Source: Marinospirillum sp. (lineage in GTDB: Bacteria > Pseudomonadota > Gammaproteobacteria > Pseudomonadales > Halomonadaceae). Taken from it: a stretch of DNA of 7,675 nucleotides. Below the pieces are notes generated by a model. That model did no database searches. It saw only the letters and a program-made list of their open reading frames with translations, and had not been told where the DNA came from. The DNA lies in the NCBI GenBank assembly GCA_007116195.1, contig SKIX01000106.1, positions 1-7,675 on the forward strand. The letters run 5' to 3'. Every line of letters starts with the position of its first letter. The first letter of the stretch is position 1. This document shows, one piece after another, positions 1-4,803 of the stretch. The position numbers and the translations under genes are program-made.

Positions 1-740
1 AGAACTCCACCTCGCACACAGAAAAGCTCATTTCTGTGGCTGGGGTGCTGATCGGTTTAATTACCATTCGTGAAATTTCCAGCTGGTATCTGGCAGATAC
101 CAGTTCACTGTTGATGATTGCCTCTATGGGGGCCAGTGCTATTCTGATTTTCGGGATGCCTCATGGTGCTTTGTCGCAACCCTGGCCGGTACTGGCTGGA
201 CACCTGGTAGCGGCCACCATTGGCGTCACCATCAGTCAGTTTCTTCCGATCAGCTGGTGGACACCTGCTCTGGCGGTAGCTCTAGCGATGGGAGCCATGC
301 ACTATCTGCACTGCATTCACCCCCCCGGTGGAGCCACAGCAATGATCGCCGTTATTGGTGGTGAGCAGATTCAAGCCTTAGGCTATGCTTACCTCTTCAC
401 ACCAGTAATGATGAATGCGGTCAGCCTGGTGCTGATTGCCATTCTATTCAATAGCTTTTTTCCTTGGCGGCGCTATCCCGTTTATTTAGCCCTTAGCTCC
501 TATACTGAACCGCAATTACCCAAGAACTTTTCAGCTGAGCCTGAACCCGAGGATTTTGACGCTGCACTCGCTGAACTGGATTCTTATCGTGATATCACCA
601 CCGAAGAGCTAACCGAGCTTTATCAGCGCGCCAAGTATCAAGCATCCCTACGCTTGGAAGAAGAGCGGCGTTTAGCGGCAGAAAAGCGCAAAAAACGCCG
701 CCTGCTAGGCAATCGTAAAACTAATCAGCCGCTGCAATAA
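1..740 (+). CDS. HPP-family integral membrane protein, 5' end cut by window edge
   Basis: The reading frame is open from base 3 to the TAA at 738-740, giving 245 visible residues; a GTG at 36 is only an internal valine codon because the residues before it (SHTEKLIS) already fit the family. The family signature HCIHPPGGATA lies at about visible residues 103-113. Hydrophobic stretches at about 8-30, 34-52, 60-81, 86-118 and 126-153 indicate a multi-pass inner-membrane protein. HPP proteins are mostly uncharacterised; a plant plastid member has been linked to nitrite transport, so a transport role is only an inference here. After the membrane part comes an acidic linker (PEDFDAALAELDSYRDITTEEL) resembling the linker that leads into CBS domains in longer HPP proteins, but this protein ends in a basic, coiled-coil-like tail with no CBS domain. 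Probably only a few dozen N-terminal residues are missing. It converges with the dehydrogenase gene and overlaps it by 20 bp. Confidence 0.9.
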   Translation, partial: NSTSHTEKLISVAGVLIGLITIREISSWYLADTSSLLMIASMGASAILIFGMPHGALSQPWPVLAGHLVAATIGVTISQFLPISWWTPALAVALAMGAMHYLHCIHPPGGATAMIAVIGGEQIQALGYAYLFTPVMMNAVSLVLIAILFNSFFPWRRYPVYLALSSYTEPQLPKNFSAEPEPEDFDAALAELDSYRDITTEELTELYQRAKYQASLRLEEERRLAAEKRKKRRLLGNRKTNQPLQ

Positions 741-1935
741 GCTCTGCTGTTTTCTCAGCTGTTGCTGCTGCTAAAGTCCAACCCAGGTGCCCATGGCCGG
801 TATTATAAAATACACTGGCCTGCCTACCCTGACGAACCACAGGCATCATATCAGGCATCATCGGCCTTAAGCCTGCCCAGGGAGTCCAGTCATCAGTGGC
901 TACATCAGGAAACAGCTGTTCGACCCAGCGCACCAAAGGACGAATACGATCCGCACGTATGTCCTTGTTGTAACCATTAAACTCAGCCGTTCCGGCGACA
1001 CGCAACCTCTGTCCCAAACGACTGCAAACCAGCTTGTGGGCTTCATCCAACAGACTGATTTGAGGCGCAGCTTCGCGGCTGGCTTTATCTTTAAGGTTAA
1101 GAGTAATGGAGTAGCCTTTAACTGGATAAATCGGTAGCTTGTCACCCACTTGAGCCGCCAACTTGCGACTCGCTACACCCGCTGTAACCACTACACGATC
1201 GTAGCTCTCAGGTTCTCGTTCAGGGTTGTTGCCACCCGCAACAATATAGGCTCGATGTTCATCCGCCAGCAGCTCTAATACGGGTTGGCGATAGAGCATA
1301 CGTCCGCCCAAGCGCTCACAAGCCCCTGCCAGGCCTTGAGCAAATTTATGAGCATCTCCAGAAGCATCCGAGGGCGTGTAATAGCCGGCGTAGAAATTTC
1401 CTTGCAGACAGGGTTCTAGCTCGCGCATTTCTTCAGGAGTCACCGGATGCCGTTCCAGTCCGCCCTCTAACAGTAGATGCTGGATTTTTTCAGCGGCTTC
1501 AAACTCCTGGCGAGTACGATAAAAGTGGAGAATACCTTTCTTTTTAAGATCGAAGTTAATGTTTTCTTCTTTAGCCCAGGTGAACAGGTGTTCTCTGGCC
1601 TGTAAGGCCATGCGCAGAGTTTCACAGGTGTTATCATCATGGCGGGGCAGAGCTGCAGCAAATCGCGCCATCCAACTCACTTTTTGCGGAGATGGCAGAG
1701 GGTTAACCGACAAGGGAGCACCTGGTGTTAGCAGCCACTTCAACCCTTTAGATAAGGTTGGCCAAGAGTTCCAAACTTCGGTATTGCTTGCTGAAAGCTG
1801 ACCACCATTTGCATAAGAGGTTTCCATAGCAGCATAACGCTGCCCCTCATAAAGAGTCACCTGATGTCCGCGCTTGAGTAGCGCATAGGCTGTGGTGACA
1901 CCAGTAATACCACCACCAATTACGGCAATTTTCAT
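721..1935 (-). CDS. dadA: D-amino acid dehydrogenase small subunit (DadA-like FAD oxidoreductase)
   Basis: This predicts a 404-residue FAD-dependent oxidoreductase of the DAO/DadA family, which oxidatively deaminates D-amino acids such as D-alanine to 2-oxo acids and passes electrons to the membrane quinone pool. An N-terminal Rossmann dinucleotide motif, VIGGGITGVTTAYAL, spans about residues 5-19, with the acidic residue E30 ending the second strand. SYANGGQLSAS (40-50) matches the DadA FAD-contact segment. Other family landmarks are YPVKGYS (270-276), GTAEF (315-319), GLRPMMPD (355-362) and the C-terminal GHGHLGWTL (380-388). It is somewhat shorter than E. coli DadA (about 432 residues) but shows no internal break. 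The ATG at 1935 is supported by GAGG at 1945-1942 (minus strand), six bases upstream. A related glycine or sarcosine oxidase-like activity cannot be excluded. No alanine racemase gene is visible beside it. The gene follows the signalling operon on the same strand after 92 bp and probably has its own control region. Confidence 0.86.
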   Translation of the reverse strand: MKIAVIGGGITGVTTAYALLKRGHQVTLYEGQRYAAMETSYANGGQLSASNTEVWNSWPTLSKGLKWLLTPGAPLSVNPLPSPQKVSWMARFAAALPRHDDNTCETLRMALQAREHLFTWAKEENINFDLKKKGILHFYRTRQEFEAAEKIQHLLLEGGLERHPVTPEEMRELEPCLQGNFYAGYYTPSDASGDAHKFAQGLAGACERLGGRMLYRQPVLELLADEHRAYIVAGGNNPEREPESYDRVVVTAGVASRKLAAQVGDKLPIYPVKGYSITLNLKDKASREAAPQISLLDEAHKLVCSRLGQRLRVAGTAEFNGYNKDIRADRIRPLVRWVEQLFPDVATDDWTPWAGLRPMMPDMMPVVRQGRQASVFYNTGHGHLGWTLAAATAEKTAELIAAAD

Positions 1936-1947
1936 CCTTCACCTCTC
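1936..1947 (-). promoter_or_regulatory. Ribosome binding site of dadA
   Basis: On the minus strand GAGAGGTGAAGG directly precedes the ATG. The GAGG core at 1945-1942 lies six bases from the start codon, a normal spacing, and fixes the start at 1935. Confidence 0.75.
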
Positions 1948-1968
1948 AATAGCAATTTTATTATTGAG
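1945..1968 (-). repeat. Perfect 7-bp inverted repeat touching the dadA ribosome binding site
   Basis: The arms CTCAATA and TATTGAG are perfect reverse complements, at 1945-1951 and 1962-1968, with a 10-base AT-rich spacer. On the dadA-sense strand the downstream arm ends in a G that is also the first base of the GAGG Shine-Dalgarno element. The 24-bp palindrome could be a regulator operator or a small mRNA hairpin that limits ribosome access. The stem is A/T-rich and would be weak as RNA, and such a palindrome could occur by chance in AT-rich DNA. Confidence 0.5.
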
Positions 1969-2027
1969 TCTAGCGCAAAATAGACGGCTTATTTTCTCGA
2001 ATAAAGCTAGAAAAGCAGTGAAAACCA

Positions 2028-2627
2028 CTACAGCGGATCAGCTCTCGGCTTCCAAACCTGCCCCTTACAATCTGGGCAAACTGTATGGATGACCTGCAAA
2101 GGCGAGACATAGCTTTGATTAATCTCCTCTGGCGGCATCCAGCGATTAAGCTCCAAGGGTTTAAGCCGATTACAGAAGCTACACCTTAAACAGGCACCCT
2201 TGGGTTTTTGACTTAGATGACTTATTTCTTCTAAGTTAAGCGGCTGCTGAAACGCTTCTTCACGCAGCAAAAAATGCTTCATCTCAACAGCACGCTGGGG
2301 CAAGGGTGTCAGTTGTAATTCCATAAAACGCTTATGTGTTGGTGAATCACAACGATAGGGCCGAAACAGCACCTCTTGCCGAACGCGACAAAGCTGTAGG
2401 CTGGCCTCAACATACATGCGTGTAGTATCACTGGTAATAAAACAGTTGATCGACTGACCTAACACTCGCTCCGGCGCTAAGCTCGCTGCGGCGCCTCCTT
2501 CGCTTGCAGTTGCTATCCAGCTGTCAGACAGGCGACGAATAATATTGTGTGCATCCACCTCCAGAGCAACCGTTAGCTGGCGTAGCTCAAGGGCGGGCGG
2601 GTCTTGGACTTTGCATTCCTGAGGCAT
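2028..2627 (-). CDS. Small PAS-like protein with C-terminal Cys-rich (zinc-type) motif
   Basis: This predicts a 199-residue soluble protein, third in the signalling operon. The ATG at 2627 is chosen because GGAGGTG lies immediately upstream with good spacing; a TTG at 2639 would place that ribosome site inside the gene. Residues about 20-125 look like a PAS-type fold (alternating strands and helices, conserved-looking W37, VLGQSI at 55-60 and YRCDSP at 91-96), recalling stand-alone sensor proteins that carry an RCDSP segment. The tail has C146-x2-C149-x2-C152, W163, E167/E168, H181 and C184-P-D-C187. This resembles the CSxCK...W...E...HGxCPxC module found at the end of some PAS/GAF and receiver proteins, so metal binding is plausible. 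There is no DNA-binding domain, output enzyme or membrane segment. It overlaps the GGDEF-EAL gene by 41 bp, suggesting coupled translation and a shared pathway. Its actual function is unknown; a redox or ligand sensor or adaptor is inference. Confidence 0.8.
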   Translation of the reverse strand: MPQECKVQDPPALELRQLTVALEVDAHNIIRRLSDSWIATASEGGAAASLAPERVLGQSINCFITSDTTRMYVEASLQLCRVRQEVLFRPYRCDSPTHKRFMELQLTPLPQRAVEMKHFLLREEAFQQPLNLEEISHLSQKPKGACLRCSFCNRLKPLELNRWMPPEEINQSYVSPLQVIHTVCPDCKGQVWKPRADPL

Positions 2628-4803
2628 GACCACCTCCAAACCAATAGGAAGCAGGGTGAGGTTTACCTAGCAAGTAACCCTGCACTTGATCGACCTGCTG
2701 TTGATGCAGCCAGTCAAGTTGACGCTGATTTTCGACACCCTCAGTGATAATCCGCAAGCCGAGTGCTTTGGCCATAGCAATCATAGCTTTAACCAGGGTT
2801 CGCGTTTCTTCAGAGCGCTCTAGATCCTGGGTAAAACTGCGATCAATTTTAAGCACATTCACAGGCAAACTGCGTAACATAGACAGAGAAGCATAGCCCG
2901 TTCCAAAATCATCTAAAGAAATAGACGAGCCTGCTTGCCTAATCTGAGTGAGAGTATCCAGCATTAAAGACATGTTGTGCATCATAGCTGTCTCGGTCAC
3001 TTCAAAATTAAACTGCTCAAGAGCCAGACCATAGCTAAGAGCAACTTGTTCTAGGCGAGCCAAAAGATCAGCTTGGCGAAACTGCATCGCAGAAAGGTTA
3101 ATACAACAAACCAAATCACTGCCTAGCTGATAACGCTGAAAATCATGACAAACAGCTTTAAAAATAGCTTCTCCAAAGGGGCTGCATACGACATCCTCCT
3201 CAGCCAGTTGAATAAATTCATCTGGAAATATTAACTGCCCCTCATCATCTTGCAGACGAACCAAGGCCTCATATTCACACGGCTGGCCTGGATTATTAGC
3301 AGCAAAGATGGGCTGGTAGTGCATTTGAATATACTTTTCCGGCTCAGCCACTGCCTTCCAAAGTAGCTTAATCAAGCGGCGATTCAGCTGTGTTTTAATT
3401 TCCTGCTCAGCATCAAAAACAGTCCAGGTATTGCGCCCTTGATGCTTGGCGCGATACATAGCCGCATCAGCTCGGCGCATTAAGTCTTCCACGCTGCGCC
3501 CATGAGCAGGATAAAAAGCCAGGCCAATAGAGGCACTTAGGTAGTGGGTTGATTTAGAAGTCACATAGGGTTCAGATAACAGGCGTATAAGACTTGCAGC
3601 TACTTGTTCGGCTTCAGCTTGTTGTTTAAATCGAGATAAAATAACAACAAACTCATCACCCCCTATACGTGCTGCTAAATCATCTTCCTTAACTTGTGAG
3701 ATCAGGCGTTGGGTCGCTTCACGCAACACTAGATCGCCTTCGGCATGACCGAAGTGATCATTTACTTCCTTAAATTTATCCAGATCAATAAACAGCAGGG
3801 CCAGCAGCTCATCACTTTCTGCAGCACGCATCAAGCGAGTATCAAGAAAACGTGTCATCAAGGTACGATTCGGCAAACCGGTTAAAAGGTCATAAAAAGC
3901 CAGCCGGTCTAACTGATCTTGATGGACTTTACGTTCACTGATGTCAGAAAAAATACCCACATAGTAATTACGGCCAGTGAACTCATCATGCACCCGGCTT
4001 ACCTGCAACCACTCAGGAAAAACCTCACCTGTTTTGCGCCGATTCCAAACTTCACCCTGCCACCAGCCATGATGTTTAATCTCACTCCAAAACTGCTTAT
4101 AAAAGTGATCATCATGCCTCCCTGAACTGAGCAACTGCGGCGTATTACCCAGAGCTTCTTCACTGGTGTAACCAGTAATCTGTGAAAAAGCCTGGTTAAT
4201 GCGAATAATGTGGCCTTTAGCATCCGTGATCATGACTGCTTCTCGCAGCTGCTCAATAACTGAGTTGGCAAGAAACAAGGACTGACTAGTAAGCTGATCA
4301 AGGTGAACGCTTTCCATAACCAATAAAAAGCAGCCGCTAAGGTCGCCCTGCAAACGGGTTAAGCGATAAATAAGCAGGTCACCTCGTTGCAGATGCAGTG
4401 TTTTCTGCCCGCTCTGCTGCCCTTCCTGGAGGCTTTTTAACGCCCCTAATAATTCGATTCCACTTTCTTTTTTTAACCAGGTACGCAGGTTTTCTTTGCG
4501 GACTAACTCAGGGTCAACTTGAAATAATTCGCCAGCTTTTTGGTTGATATCCACTAAACGGGCATGCACATCAATCAGCAGCAAAGCCGTAGGCGCAGCA
4601 AAAAACAGGGTTTGATAATATTGAAAACCCTGTGTTTCTCTAACACTCAGCTGCTCTTGAACTAGAACTTCCGCTTCCAGCTCATTGACCTGCTGTTCTA
4701 ATAATTCCTTTTCACTCACCAGCCTACTCAGCAACTCTCGAAGTTGCTGGTTTTCATCTTGAAAAGCCCTTAGGTCGATGGGATCAATCGAGAAGTGTTT
4801 CAT
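2587..4803 (-). CDS. PAS-PAS-GGDEF-EAL cyclic-di-GMP turnover protein
   Basis: This predicts a 738-residue cytoplasmic protein with no membrane segment or signal peptide. In order: a coiled coil (about 14-55), a divergent PAS domain (about 60-165), a canonical PAS domain (about 178-292, with SSGRHDDHFY and GEVWNRRKTGE), a GGDEF domain (about 300-460) and an EAL domain (about 472-715). The cyclase signature GGDEF is intact at 381-385, with metal-site D340 in FIDLDKF. The residues where the RxxD inhibitory site should lie read KEDD (372-375), so the canonical product-inhibition site is missing. Phosphodiesterase landmarks are all present: EAL at 512-514, N569, E601, D631/D632 in DDFGTGY, K652, E688 and Q708. 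Both making and breaking c-di-GMP are therefore possible; GGDEF may instead act as a GTP-sensing regulator of EAL, as in some family members. The ATG at 4803 is preferred over a GTG at 4812 because AAAAGG sits eight bases upstream. It overlaps the CheB-CheR gene by 20 bp. Confidence 0.97.
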   Translation of the reverse strand: MKHFSIDPIDLRAFQDENQQLRELLSRLVSEKELLEQQVNELEAEVLVQEQLSVRETQGFQYYQTLFFAAPTALLLIDVHARLVDINQKAGELFQVDPELVRKENLRTWLKKESGIELLGALKSLQEGQQSGQKTLHLQRGDLLIYRLTRLQGDLSGCFLLVMESVHLDQLTSQSLFLANSVIEQLREAVMITDAKGHIIRINQAFSQITGYTSEEALGNTPQLLSSGRHDDHFYKQFWSEIKHHGWWQGEVWNRRKTGEVFPEWLQVSRVHDEFTGRNYYVGIFSDISERKVHQDQLDRLAFYDLLTGLPNRTLMTRFLDTRLMRAAESDELLALLFIDLDKFKEVNDHFGHAEGDLVLREATQRLISQVKEDDLAARIGGDEFVVILSRFKQQAEAEQVAASLIRLLSEPYVTSKSTHYLSASIGLAFYPAHGRSVEDLMRRADAAMYRAKHQGRNTWTVFDAEQEIKTQLNRRLIKLLWKAVAEPEKYIQMHYQPIFAANNPGQPCEYEALVRLQDDEGQLIFPDEFIQLAEEDVVCSPFGEAIFKAVCHDFQRYQLGSDLVCCINLSAMQFRQADLLARLEQVALSYGLALEQFNFEVTETAMMHNMSLMLDTLTQIRQAGSSISLDDFGTGYASLSMLRSLPVNVLKIDRSFTQDLERSEETRTLVKAMIAMAKALGLRIITEGVENQRQLDWLHQQQVDQVQGYLLGKPHPASYWFGGGHASGMQSPRPARP
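2628..2637 (-). promoter_or_regulatory. Ribosome binding site deciding the start of the small PAS/zinc gene
   Basis: The minus strand reads GGAGGTG (2637-2631), then GTC, then ATG at 2627. GGAGG is a near-perfect Shine-Dalgarno core five bases from the ATG. It lies inside the 3' end of the preceding GGDEF-EAL gene, consistent with translational coupling. Confidence 0.8.

Larger units (their letters stand above)
1936..2027 (-). promoter_or_regulatory. Intergenic leader upstream of dadA
   Basis: This AT-rich 92-bp gap separates the stop of the small PAS/zinc gene from the dadA start and should hold whatever controls dadA. On the minus strand AATAAT (about 1964-1959) is a five-of-six match to a sigma70 -10 box, but I find no convincing -35 box at 16-18 bp, so no promoter is assigned precisely. 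An inverted repeat is listed separately. In E. coli and Pseudomonas, dad genes are controlled by Lrp-family regulators that bind AT-rich partial palindromes; a similar arrangement here is inference only. Read-through from the upstream operon is also possible because no strong terminator is visible. Confidence 0.4.

Noticed and set aside
36..38. GTG as the start codon of the HPP gene
   Set aside because: The frame is open upstream to the window edge and the residues there (SHTEKLIS) continue the family's N-terminal pattern, so the gene is cut by the edge rather than starting at 36.
762..1801. Several 60-80 codon open frames on both strands within dadA
   Set aside because: They lie wholly inside dadA in other frames, show no ribosome sites or recognisable motifs, and are best read as shadows.
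1987..2007. Imperfect hairpin (GCTTATT ... AAT-A-AAGC) as terminator of the signalling operon
   Set aside because: The stem is short, AT-rich and bulged, and no clear T-run follows on the minus strand; it is too weak to call.
2628..2639. TTG at 2639 as the start of the small PAS/zinc gene
   Set aside because: The strong GGAGGTG site lies downstream of this TTG and is well spaced for the ATG at 2627; nothing similar precedes the TTG.
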